Shown one piece after another: positions 28,101 to 37,846 of a DNA stretch of 64,000 nt; position 1 is the stretch's first letter, and every line of letters begins with the position of its first letter. The translations under genes and the position numbers were made by a program. The notes beneath the pieces are model-generated. The model was given only the letters and a program-made list of their open reading frames with translations. It was not told where the DNA came from and did no database searches. Origin of the DNA: Saprospirales bacterium (GTDB taxonomy: Bacteria > Bacteroidota > Bacteroidia > Chitinophagales > Saprospiraceae); assembly GCA_016719895.1 (NCBI GenBank), contig JADJYG010000012.1, positions 124,001 to 188,000 on the forward strand, read 5' to 3'.

Positions 28101-31100
28101 GAAGAGCCGCTGGCATCCAGGTCTATTTCGGGCGTGTTGCAATCCACGACTCCTGGCGGGGCGATGGTTGCCGTCGGCGGATCGACGTTTCCGCTCACGG
28201 TGACGCTTGCTTCGGCCGTACAACCATTATTATTATTCACCGCGGCAAGGGCGTATACGCCGGCCTGATTGATTTGTGGGGTAAGGGTGTTGGTACAACA
28301 AACGAAATTTCCACCCACTGTACTCCAGGTGAATGTAAAGCCGGCGCCGGTGGACGTCCCAGCGCCGTTGAGCGTAAGCGTCGGAGTAGTACACCCAATA
28401 CTACCCGGAGTATTAATATTTACATCGGGAGGCGTATTATTTTCCACCACCGTTACGGAAACGGTATTGGTGCACCCGTTCTCGCTATTGGTGACCGTCA
28501 GGGTGTACGTTCCCCCGGCATTGACCTGGGGCTGCAAGGTGGTTTCACAACAAACGATCCCCGGGCCGCTCCACGCATAATAAAATTGCGATCCGGTGGA
28601 AGATCCCGTGCCGTTGATCGTAATTTCTGTATTGGTGCAGGTGATTTGACCTGGTGGGGCAGCAACGGCAGTCGGCAAAGTAGTGTTGACTGTGATGGTC
28701 ACCGTGGCCGTAACCGTGCAATTGTTATCGTCCGTAACCGTCACCGAGTAGGTGCCGCCGGTATTGAACGTCGGATCCTGGACCGTCGAGCCGTTGTTCC
28801 AATTGTAGGAATAATCCGGAGAACCGCCGCCGACTTCCAGGTCGGCATCGCCTGCCGGGTTATTGCAATCGATATTGGTGGAGCCGGCGATGGTGGCCGT
28901 GAGCAGTGGCGGCTCCGTCAGGGTTACGGTTTCTTCGGAGGTGCAACCCTGGCTGTTGGTGGCTGTCACGGTGTAGGTTCCCGGCCCTAGTCCGGTCAGG
29001 TTTGCCGCCGAAGCGCCGGTATTCCAGCTATACGTGAAACCGGAGCCTCCGGTAGCCGTCGCCTGAATGGAGCCGTTATTGGCATTAAAACAGGTTGGAT
29101 CGTTTGCGGCGGCGCTCAGATTTACGGTGATTTCATTGAGTGTTGCGGAACCGGTGGCCGAGCCGGTACAGCCATTCAGGGTGCTCACACTGACCAGGGA
29201 ATAGTTGCCCGGATTGTTAACCGTATACGTAACCGGGCTGGAAGTAAAAGTTTGGGTTTCATTGGAACCGTTATTATTTATGACCACCTCCCAGGGGCCG
29301 ACCCCGGTCAGGGCGATGGTCAGGTCAACGGAACCGGGGACGCCAGCGCAAAAAGTGCCCGTTCCGGACAGTACAGCCGTAGGCGCCGGTTCGAGTGTGA
29401 CGGTGGCCGATGCCGTGGCTGTGGTACCGCAGTGATCCGTGACGGTAACCGTGTAGGTGTTTGTACCCGGTGTGGTGATGTTGATGGACGGCGAAGTGGC
29501 TCCGGTGTTCCAGTTGTAGGTAAGCGGCGGCTGACCCGAACTAATCAGCGTTGGCGCCAGGGAGGTGCTGGACGATCCGCACAATTCCAGGTCCTCCATT
29601 TCGATTTCCAGAGGAGGCTTGTCGTTAATTAAAAAGGTAAACTGCGATTGTGTACAAGAGCATGGATTATCCAGGGAAATAATGATAGTTTCCTGGCCCT
29701 CTGCCAGCAAATCGGCGTACACGCTTACCGGTATTTGAATTTCTGTTTGGCCGGCCGGGATGGTGAAAGTCGTAGCCAGCTGTTCGTAATCGAGTCCCGG
29801 AGTAGCGGTACCGGTTATGGTTATGTTAAACGTCAATTCCACGTTTACATCGCCACTTCCGCGAATAAACTTGATAAAACCGTTGTCACAACCTTCAATA
29901 ACAAAGTTTTGGCCGGCCGGATACACGGGTTCGGCCTTTACCTGACCACCAGCTTCGAAAGAATTGGCTTTCAGAAAGACCGCCGAAAACAGCAAACCGT
30001 CGGCAATATCGGCAATCGCCAGTTTGATATGATAGGTAGAGCAGGGGATCAGGCCTGTAGCGGTAGCGGTCAGCACGGTAGTCCAGCCGTCCAGCGCACA
30101 TTCTGCGCTGCAACAGGCGCCAACCGCCTGGCAGGGATTGTTGGTATTGTTGTTCACATAATAGGCCGTATTCGTCTGGTGGTTGACATTATTGATGGCC
30201 ACCGGCGTAGTGGTGGCAGGGATAAGGGCAATGTTTTGGTTACCGCTTATGCCCGGACCACTGATAAAAAAACCGAAGACGTCGTTGTAGTTTGTTCCAA
30301 CGTATTCGCAATATTCTTCCGAGCCAAAAACGTAGTCGAACTGAACGGTTTCCGCTGTCGGTTTAAAATCAAATTCCAGGCGCACAACGTCCCACTGGTC
30401 GCCGCCGGTCAGGGTAGCCAAATCGCCGTCGTTGGCGCTATTTTGGTTAAATCCGGCGGTATTCGCGGAGGTATTCGCGGAGTTATTCGGCCCCGGCAGG
30501 CTGGCGACGTTGCCGGTGGCTAAAACCACCCCGCCGGCCAACCCAATATTTGTCGTGCCATTGGCAAATGTCCCGCGGGAGTTGGTCGGGCCCGTCGACG
30601 TCGGGTTGCTTACATCAAAACAATTTCCACCGATGAGCGTATTGGTCACCAGAGTGGTGGCTGTTCCGCCGGGGCTTATCGTCAGATTGGCCATGCCCAA
30701 CTGCTCCAATTGCTGCATAAATTTTTCCAAAAACACACTGGCCTCCGGGCAATCCGTACACCCGACCGATAAGAAACCGGGTTCGGTTCCGCTCCAGGAG
30801 GGAAATTCAGCCTGTAACACAAAATCCATACATGCAGCGGTAGCTACAAACAGGCGGTGCTGGGGCCGGTCCGCGCGCGACATGCGCCGGGCAGGCGCAT
30901 CGAGAGCCGGGTCGGCCAGTGAAAGCCGTAAGGGTATTTTTAGCCCGGGAATGGCCGGCACAGCCACCATGGAATAGGTAGTGCCCGGTATTAACCCGCA
31001 CAGCTGTATTCTGTTTTCTCCCGGCGCTATTTCGAAGGGAACCCGCTCCCGTTGACGCTGAAGCTCTAAGGAAACTGGCGTTTGAGCAAACAGCGTGGGG

Positions 31101-31150
31101 AAAAGGAAAAAAACAGGAGCAAGCAGGAGCAGCGTTTTGCTATGTTTCAT
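22116..31150 (-). CDS. giant choice-of-anchor L T9SS surface protein with 23 tandem modules, one-base frameshift
   Basis: Starts at ATG 31150 with signal peptide MKHSKTLLLLAPVFFLFPTLFAQ. The first frame ends at 27485, but the protein continues in the next frame from 27545 to the stop at 22116; adding one base between 27545 and 27546 gives about 3011 residues. Domains: N-terminal module, choice-of-anchor L (FVFGSEEYCEYVGTNYND-like segment, DVFGFFISGPG), Calx-beta-like and SprB/PKD-like modules to residue 825, then 23 modules of about 84 residues, then a 260-residue end with a CHU_C domain (WAPNAISPNNEDGEND, IYDRWGNQVF). Each module has one Cys near the start (LxC) and one near the end (NGCT), probably a disulfide. 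The break falls inside module 5. A sequencing error or true pseudogene cannot be separated here. Confidence 0.88.
22899..28675 (-). repeat. 23 tandem ~251-bp units coding for 84-residue adhesin modules
   Basis: Read on the minus strand, 28675 down to 22899 holds 23 consecutive units averaging 251 bp. Each runs P-x-A-x-A-G ... LxC ... LNGxGSSxG ... YxWTTxNGNIxSGANTLxPxVxxxGxYxLxVTNxxNGCTAxAxVxVxxN. Units are clearly homologous but divergent; no two looked identical, so the array is not a recent slippage product. Units 1 and 2 have two adjacent Cys where later units have SG. Confidence 0.9.
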
Positions 31151-31323
31151 AAGGCGAATTTATCAATGTTTTGCAAAGCTGCACCACTGCCGCACATTCG
31201 CAAAATAAAAGTGTCATCTTCTGGCTGTACTTCAAAATTTTTTCATACCACAACGCAACACCCGGTGAAATCCATTACCCGGAGGATTTTACCGGATACC
31301 TTCCAGGTCCTGGCTGTAAATCA

Positions 31324-31331
31324 TATTTTTG
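31324..31331 (+). promoter_or_regulatory. -7 box (TATTTTTG) upstream of mutS
   Basis: Exact TAnnTTTG match 25 nt before the mutS ATG at 31357, within the divergent intergenic region with the giant adhesin. No -33 TTG at suitable distance was seen. Confidence 0.4.
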
Positions 31332-31356
31332 CCCACTAAACGAGCACCGCATCACC

Positions 31357-34061
31357 ATGGCCCGAACCGGCAATAAAAAAAATACAGATCAAACCCCCGT
31401 CGTCACGCCGTTGATGGCGCAATACAACCAGGTAAAGGGGAAATACCCCGATGCCTTGTTGTTGTTCAGGGTAGGCGATTTTTACGAAACATTTGGGGCG
31501 GATGCCATAAAAACATCCACGGCACTTGGCATAACCCTGACCAGCCGAAACAACGGCGGTTCGGATATCGAACTGGCCGGCTTCCCCCATCATGCCCTCG
31601 ACCTGTACCTCCCGCGCCTGGTTCGCGCGGGGTTCCGGGTCGCCATTTGCGAACAAATGGAAAAACCAGTGCCCGGCAAGGTGGTGAAACGCTCGGTAAC
31701 AGAAGTGGTAACGCCGGGGGTCACCACTGACGACGCCCTGTTGGTGCACAACCAAAACAATTTCCTCGCCACCCTGGCTTTCGGCAAAAACGACCGCTTC
31801 GGCGTAGCCTTTCTCGACGTCAGCACCGGTGAATTTTTTATTACGGAAGGCGACACTGTGACGATGGACAAATTGTTCCAGAGTTTCAAACCGGCTGAAG
31901 TGGTATTGCCGAAAAGCCGGATCAAGGAATTTACCGCGTTCTTCGGCGACAAATTTTACACCTTTACCCTGGAAGACTGGATATTCACCTACGATTTCGG
32001 GCGTGAAAAACTGCTCCGACATTTCCAAACCTCCGGGCTCAAAGGATTTGGTATCGAAGAGCTCGAGCTCGGTCAGGCAGCAGCCGGCGCGGCGCTGCAC
32101 TACCTGGCTGCCACCGAAAATACCCAGCTGGCGCACATCGGCAGCATCAGCAGGCTCCAGACGGATAAATTTGTCTGGCTGGACCGGTTCACCATTCGCA
32201 ACCTGGAACTCGTCGCGTCCAACCACGAAACCGGTACGTCCCTGCTCCAGGTTCTGGACCATACCATCAGCCCAATGGGCGCCCGGATGTTGAAAAAATG
32301 GGTGTTGTTGCCCCTTACCAGCCTGCAACAAATCCAGGAACGCCATGACGCCGTCGATTTCTTTGCTGGAAACCAGGATTTTGTGGCCCAGCTGGAGCCC
32401 CATATCCGCCATATCGGCGATCTGGAGCGCTTGATGAGCAAAACGGCCGTTGGCAAAATCAATCCGCGAGAAGTGATGCAACTGCGCCGGGCCCTGATGG
32501 CGATCGACCAGGTCAAAAAAATGCTCAGCCCGGCGGCGCTGGGCACTTCCGCTGGCGCGCTGCTACGCCTGGGCGAAGGGCTCAATCCATGCCATACCCT
32601 GCTCGAACGGATCGAGACCGCCATCGCCCCCGACCCGCCAACCGATGTGCGCAAAGGCGGCGCCATCGCCGATGGCGCTTACCCCGAACTGGATGACCTG
32701 CGCCATATCATCCGGCACAGCCGCGACCTCCTGCTCGAATTACAACAACGCGAAACCGAACGCACCGGAATTCAAAGCCTCAAGATCGGGTTCAATAATG
32801 TTTTTGGTTACTACCTCGAAGTAACCGCCAAATGGAAGGACCGCGTCCCGGCCGACTGGACCCGTAAACAGACCATTGCCAACGGCGAACGGTTTATTAC
32901 GCCGGAGCTGAAGGACCTGGAAAGCAAAATCCTGGGCGCCGAGGAAAAAATCCTGGAACTCGAAGAACGTTTATTCCGCGAACTGGTGGAAGAAGTGGGC
33001 GCGTATATCGCACCCGTTCAGCACAACGCCCAGATTATTGCCCGGCTCGATTGCCTGCTTTCCCTTGCCCGGGTAGCCGTCCGGCAACACTACGTCCGGC
33101 CGGAAATGGACGAGTCATTATCCCTGGAAATAAAAGATGGCCGTCATCCGGTCATCGAAACACAGCTGCCCGTCGGTGAAACGTATATTCCCAACGATGT
33201 TTACCTCGACAATGAAACTGTACAAATTATCCTGATCACCGGGCCGAATATGTCGGGCAAATCTGCCTTGTTGCGCCAAACCGCGCTGATCGTACTCCTG
33301 GCCCAGATGGGCAGCTTCGTTCCGGCATCGGCCGCGCGGATCGGATTGATCGATAAGGTATTTACCCGCGTTGGCGCCAGCGACAATATCAGCGGCGGAG
33401 AAAGCACCTTATGGTCGAAATGAACGAAACGGCCCTGATTATGAACAACATCAGCGATCGCTCGCTCCTTTTACTCGATGAAATCGGCCGCGGCACCAGC
33501 ACCTACGACGGGATCTCCATCGCCTGGAGCATCGCCGAATACCTGCATGATAACGGCCGGGCAAGGCCCAAAACGCTCTTCGCCACGCACTACCACGAAA
33601 TGAATGAGCTGGCCGACCAACACGAGCGTATCCACAATTACCACGTCAGTACCCGGGAGGTCGGCCACCGGGTGATCTTCCTCCGCAAACTCAGCCCCGG
33701 CGGCAGCAACCACTCTTTCGGCATCCATGTAGCCCGGATGGCCGGCATGCCCCAAACGGTGGTCGAACGCGCTACGGATATCCTCCATACCCTCGAAGCG
33801 CAATCCGTAGATGGCGGGCGAAAAATGGAAACAAAAACGGAAGGGACAGAAACTACTACGGCAGAAAAGCGACTCGCACCAACTGAATTGAAACAACGCG
33901 TTAAAAACATACAGCCGCAAATGCAACTTCAAATTTTCGACGCCGATGCCTATACCCGCAAGATCCGGGAAGAACTCCTGGCCTTGGACCTGAACACCAT
34001 GACCCCTATGGACGCCCTATGGAAACTGAATGAGTTGCGCAAAATCGCAGAAAAGAAATAA
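31357..34061 (+). CDS. mutS: DNA mismatch repair protein MutS, split by a one-base frameshift
   Basis: The start at 31357 (MARTGNKKN) precedes the mismatch-recognition domain: TPLMAQYNQVKGKYPDALLL, then FRVGDFYETFG with the Phe-x-Glu mismatch-reading motif. Connector, lever and clamp regions follow. Walker A is TGPNMSGKSALLRQ. The first frame reads GGESTLWSK and stops at 33423. The conserved continuation FMVEMNET then begins in another frame at 33411 and contains Walker B LLLLDEIGRGTST and the ATPase/dimer segment, ending at 34061. Inserting one base between 33410 and 33411 gives about 901 residues, a normal MutS length. If the deletion is real, the product lacks Walker B and would not support mismatch repair. 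A terminator follows. Confidence 0.93.
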
Positions 34062-34063
34062 AC

Positions 34064-34096
34064 AGCCGGCCGGAAAGGTCGCGGGAGCCGGCTTTT
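34064..34096 (+). terminator. rho-independent terminator after mutS
   Basis: A 7-bp G+C-rich stem (34064-34070 with 34087-34093) is followed by a short T run (34093-34096), starting 3 nt after the mutS stop codon. Confidence 0.65.
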
Positions 34097-34129
34097 GTCC
34101 TTTTAACATTCAGCTGCGTTGATATTGCG

Positions 34130-34137
34130 TACATTTG
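34130..34137 (+). promoter_or_regulatory. -7 box (TACATTTG) upstream of DUF5686 gene
   Basis: Exact TAnnTTTG match 84 nt before the chosen ATG at 34222 and just after the mutS terminator. It implies a leader of roughly 80 nt. Confidence 0.45.
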
Positions 34138-34221
34138 ATTTTTGTCAAAAAGTTGCGTTTCAAATCAGGCATAGAATTAGCATTAGTAACCCCGACACGC
34201 CGACTAGCGGTTTTAATACAA

Positions 34222-36783
34222 ATGAACAGACACACTCCCTTTCCGATTGCAGGACGGATTTTCCGGTGGTTGATTCCTGTTTTTTTTCCCAGCTTTTTAC
34301 TCGCCCAGCCTGGATTTACCATGATCAGGGGCCAGGTTACGGATGCAGAAACCCGGCAACCGGTACCATTTGCCGGTATTGGCGTTCCGGAAACGGGCGC
34401 CGGCGCCCGCGCCGACGCCGAAGGCCGGTATGAATTGCACACCCAACAACAGTTCCACGAATTGCGCATCACCGCCCTCGGTTATCAACCTCAAACCGTA
34501 CCCGTCAAGCCCGGCACGGCTCAAACGATTGATATAGCCCTGGCCCCGGAAAACACGCGCCTGGAGGAAGTCATCATCAAGCCCGGCAAGTACCGCAACA
34601 AAAACAACCCCGCGGTCGAACTGATCAAACTCGTGGTTGCCCACCGCGATGAAAACCGGGTGGAAAACCTGCAAACCTTCCGGGAAGAGCAGTACGAAAA
34701 AGTTATCATAGGGTTCAGCAACCTTTCGGAAAGGCTAAAAGGCAAAAAAACACTGCGCAGCATCCGGTTCCTGCTGGACAACGTGGATACTACCAAACTG
34801 GACGGGCTCAGCGTTGTGCCGGTATTTTTACAGGAAAATATACAGGACCTCGTCTTGCGCGCCGAACCCCACAGCCGCAAACTACTGGTCCGCGCCAGCC
34901 AGTCGGTGAAGTTTCCAGGTTATCTCGAACAGGAAGGCATCAACAAGGCCCTGCGGTATTTGAACCAGGAAGTCAATTTATACGATAATTACGTAGTTCT
35001 GCTCACGGATCATTTCCTGAGCCCTGTTTCCAATCTCGCCCCGATGTTTTACCGCTATTATCCGATGGATACCCTCGAAGTCAGCGGCATTAAAGTGGTG
35101 CGTTTGGCCTTTTTCCCGCGCAACAAAACCGATATGCTACTGCAGGGGGACCTGTACATCGCCCTCGACAGCACCTACCCTGTGGTACGCGCTACGTTTG
35201 GCGTCAACCCCGAAATCAACCTCAATTGGGTAAAAAGCCTTGAATTGCAGCAAAATTTTCAACGCCTGCCCTCCGGAAAATGGTTTTTAGCTTACGAAGA
35301 CTACCGTATGGATTTTGGGCTTGGGCAAAAAGGCGCCGGATTGTTCGGCCAACGCCTGGTATCGCACCGGGAGCCGCTCATCAATACTCCCTTGCCCGAT
35401 TCGCTTTTTCAAAAACAATATGCCGACGTCGTTTACCTGCCGGGAGCGACGCGAACGGATACCGCGTACTGGGCTGGCGCGCGGCATTTTTCACTCAATG
35501 GCGCCGAAGCGGCTACATATGGCAACATGGACAGCCTGCAAAATACCCGGCTGTTCAAAAACACCGCCCGGGCCCTGCTCCTAGCTTCCATCGGTTATGT
35601 AAACGCCGGGCCACATTTCGAAATCGGCCCGATCAATACGTTTTATGCATTTAACCCCGTCGAAGGAAACCGTTTTCGAATGGGCGGCCGCACATCTTCC
35701 AGCCTCAGCAAACGGTTTAATGTGGATGCATACACCGCATACGGCTTGTCGGACCAACGCTGGAAGTTTGGCGCCGCCGTCACCCTGGCCCTGCGGGGCA
35801 CCGCTTGCAATCAATTCCCCATCAACTTATTGCGGATAAAATACCAAAAGGATGTCCGTATTCCCGGTCAGGAGCTGGCGCAAGGACAGACCAATAACCT
35901 GTTCACGTCCTTTGTCCGGGGCGTCAATGATAAATTTGTGTATTACAACCGGTTCGGTTTCGAACATGAGCGCGAGTTCCAAAACCATTTTTCCTATGCC
36001 GTCGGGTTGGAGCAGCAAACACAACAGCCGGCAGGAGCGCTGCGCTTCGATCCGGTGGACGTCGGGCAGGCCGTAAACGACCCGCTGACCACCACAAAAG
36101 CTTATGTCCGGCTGCGCTATGCCCCGGGCGAGAAGTTTTTCCAAACGGCAACCTACCGGCAAACGATCGACGTCAACTATATCGCGACACTGCACTATGC
36201 CCGCGGGATTGACGGGTTTTATGGCGGTGAATATAATTTTCAGGAAATCCGGGCCAGCTTCTACAAATTCTCCAATTTGCCGCCCATCGGCTACAACTAC
36301 CTCTACCTGGAAGCCGGCGGCGTTTTTGGCAAAGTCCCCTACCCCTTACTGACCATCCACAGGGCCAATCAAACCTACGTTTATCAGTTGTATTCCTACA
36401 ACCTGATGAACTTTATGGAATTTATCAGCGACCGGTATATCGCGTTGAACATGGACCACAACTTTTACGGATTTTTTTTGAACAAGATCCCGCTGATCCG
36501 AAAGCTGAAGCTCCGCGAAATGATCACCCTCAAAATTTTGTACGGCGCTATTACGCCGACCAACCGGCCCTACGAAGGATCGGGACTGTACCGGTTCCCG
36601 GCCTACCCCGACGGTTCGCCAATCACCTACACGCTGGAAGCCAAACCGTACGTGGAGGCCAGTATCGGAATCAGTAACCTATTCAAGGTGCTTCGGATCG
36701 ACCTGGTGCGCCGGTTTTCCTATCTGGATCATCCGGGCGCGCCGAAATATGGCGTTCGCGGGATGCTTCAACTACAGTTTTAA
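34222..36783 (+). CDS. DUF5686 / carboxypeptidase-regulatory-like outer-membrane protein
   Basis: 853 residues from the ATG at 34222, chosen because it directly precedes a signal peptide (RWLIPVFFPSFLLAQ); the longer frame from 34135 adds 29 residues that do not resemble a signal. An N-terminal CarboxypepD_reg-like beta domain (about 35-120: IRGQVTDAETRQPVPFAGIGV) is followed by the DUF5686 hallmark NPAVELIKLVVAHRDENR (about 133-150). A long C-terminal beta-barrel with many aromatic amphipathic strands ends in YGVRGMLQLQF, a typical outer-membrane terminal strand. The family is widespread in Bacteroidota; its role is not established. It has its own -7 box and stands alone. Confidence 0.85.
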   Translation: MNRHTPFPIAGRIFRWLIPVFFPSFLLAQPGFTMIRGQVTDAETRQPVPFAGIGVPETGAGARADAEGRYELHTQQQFHELRITALGYQPQTVPVKPGTAQTIDIALAPENTRLEEVIIKPGKYRNKNNPAVELIKLVVAHRDENRVENLQTFREEQYEKVIIGFSNLSERLKGKKTLRSIRFLLDNVDTTKLDGLSVVPVFLQENIQDLVLRAEPHSRKLLVRASQSVKFPGYLEQEGINKALRYLNQEVNLYDNYVVLLTDHFLSPVSNLAPMFYRYYPMDTLEVSGIKVVRLAFFPRNKTDMLLQGDLYIALDSTYPVVRATFGVNPEINLNWVKSLELQQNFQRLPSGKWFLAYEDYRMDFGLGQKGAGLFGQRLVSHREPLINTPLPDSLFQKQYADVVYLPGATRTDTAYWAGARHFSLNGAEAATYGNMDSLQNTRLFKNTARALLLASIGYVNAGPHFEIGPINTFYAFNPVEGNRFRMGGRTSSSLSKRFNVDAYTAYGLSDQRWKFGAAVTLALRGTACNQFPINLLRIKYQKDVRIPGQELAQGQTNNLFTSFVRGVNDKFVYYNRFGFEHEREFQNHFSYAVGLEQQTQQPAGALRFDPVDVGQAVNDPLTTTKAYVRLRYAPGEKFFQTATYRQTIDVNYIATLHYARGIDGFYGGEYNFQEIRASFYKFSNLPPIGYNYLYLEAGGVFGKVPYPLLTIHRANQTYVYQLYSYNLMNFMEFISDRYIALNMDHNFYGFFLNKIPLIRKLKLREMITLKILYGAITPTNRPYEGSGLYRFPAYPDGSPITYTLEAKPYVEASIGISNLFKVLRIDLVRRFSYLDHPGAPKYGVRGMLQLQF

Positions 36784-36872
36784 CGCCCCTGCCACCAATC
36801 CTTTGCGGGTGGATTTTCAGACACGCGCCGGGTAAAGAAATTGTAAAGCCGGTATTCCACCCCAGGTTTTGC

Positions 36873-36880
36873 TAATTTTG
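36873..36880 (+). promoter_or_regulatory. -7 box (TAATTTTG) at the start of the GT2-flippase-epimerase operon
   Basis: Exact TAnnTTTG match ending 5 nt before the ATG at 36886. If active, transcription would begin at or next to the start codon, a leaderless or nearly leaderless message. Confidence 0.4.
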
Positions 36881-36885
36881 CGGCT

Positions 36886-37836
36886 ATGCAACCTACGCTG
36901 TCAGTCGTTATCTGCGTTTTTAACGAGGAAGACAATATCGAACCGCTGGTCAGGCAGTTGGACCAGCATTTGTGCAATTATGATCATGAATTGGTTTTTG
37001 TGGACGACGGCTCCAGCGACCAGACGCTTTCCCATCTGAAAAATTTGAAACACCCCAGGCTCCGGATTGTAGAATTCCGGCGCAATTTCGGGCAAAGTGC
37101 AGCCTTGGCCGCCGGCATCGAATATGCCCGGGGCGAATGGATCGCAACGATGGATGGCGACCTTCAAAATGACCCCAGCGATATTCCGCGGATGTTGGAA
37201 ATTGCCCGTGCACACAACCTGGACATGGTGGCCGGCATCCGGCAAAAACGCCGGGATGGAATGTTCCTGCGCAAAATTCCAAGTAAAATAGCCAACTGGC
37301 TTATCCGGCGCACTTCCGGCGTGTATTTGCACGACTATGGCTGCACCCTGCGCGTATTTCGCGCCGAGCTGGCAAAAAGCCTTGGACTATACGGCGAGCT
37401 CCACCGTTTTATCCCCGTTTTGGCACACCTCGAGGGCGCCCGCATGGATGAAACCCCCGTTCGGCACCACGCCCGGAAACACGGCAAATCAAAATACGGT
37501 ATCGGCCGCACGATGCGTGTTGTGAGCGATTTATTGCTCATTTTGTTTTTAAAACGATTCCGGCATAAACCGATGCACTTGTTTGGCGGCTGGGGCGTGT
37601 TGTCGCTCTGCGCCGGAAGTATGATTCTCTTGTATTTGCTCCTGGAAAAAATGATGGGCCATGATATCTGGGGCAGACCCTTGCTGATGTTGGGCGCCGT
37701 GCTGTTCATGGCGGGACTTCAGCTGATCGCACTGGGCATTCTGGCGGAGTTGCAGGTGCGTACCTACTATGAAGCACAGGACAAAAAACCGTACCGCATC
37801 CGGCACATCCACCAGCCGCAGTTGCAGGAAGCCTGA
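36886..37836 (+). CDS. DPM1/GtrB-like polyprenyl-phosphate glycosyltransferase (GT2)
   Basis: 316 residues. The GT2 catalytic domain is complete: LSVVICVFNEEDNIEPL, VFVDDGSSDQT, NFGQSAALAAGIEYARG and MDGDLQNDP with the metal-binding DxD, then the acceptor part with YGCTLRVF and KHGKSKYGIGR. Two hydrophobic segments (about 225-250 and 262-285) anchor it in the inner membrane. This is the architecture of enzymes that load a sugar from a nucleotide donor onto undecaprenyl/dolichyl phosphate on the cytoplasmic side. It heads a three-gene operon with a flippase-like membrane protein (10 nt gap) and a nucleotide-sugar epimerase. A GT39-type transferase, which would use a lipid-linked sugar, lies just beyond in convergent orientation. 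Sugar identity unknown. Confidence 0.9.
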   Translation: MQPTLSVVICVFNEEDNIEPLVRQLDQHLCNYDHELVFVDDGSSDQTLSHLKNLKHPRLRIVEFRRNFGQSAALAAGIEYARGEWIATMDGDLQNDPSDIPRMLEIARAHNLDMVAGIRQKRRDGMFLRKIPSKIANWLIRRTSGVYLHDYGCTLRVFRAELAKSLGLYGELHRFIPVLAHLEGARMDETPVRHHARKHGKSKYGIGRTMRVVSDLLLILFLKRFRHKPMHLFGGWGVLSLCAGSMILLYLLLEKMMGHDIWGRPLLMLGAVLFMAGLQLIALGILAELQVRTYYEAQDKKPYRIRHIHQPQLQEA

Positions 37837-37846
37837 ATTGTAACAA

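Noticed and set aside
22899..28675. CRISPR array or recent DNA tandem repeat
   Set aside because: The ~251-bp period is protein-level homology; DNA copies are divergent and there are no short identical repeats with spacers.
31171..31356. N-terminal extension of MutS from an upstream start
   Set aside because: The extra 62 residues do not look like MutS and cover the likely promoter box at 31324; MutS homology starts after the ATG at 31357.
33411..34061. Independent small MutS-like ATPase gene
   Set aside because: It begins exactly where the MutS frame breaks and completes the conserved ATPase domain, so it is the 3' part of mutS.
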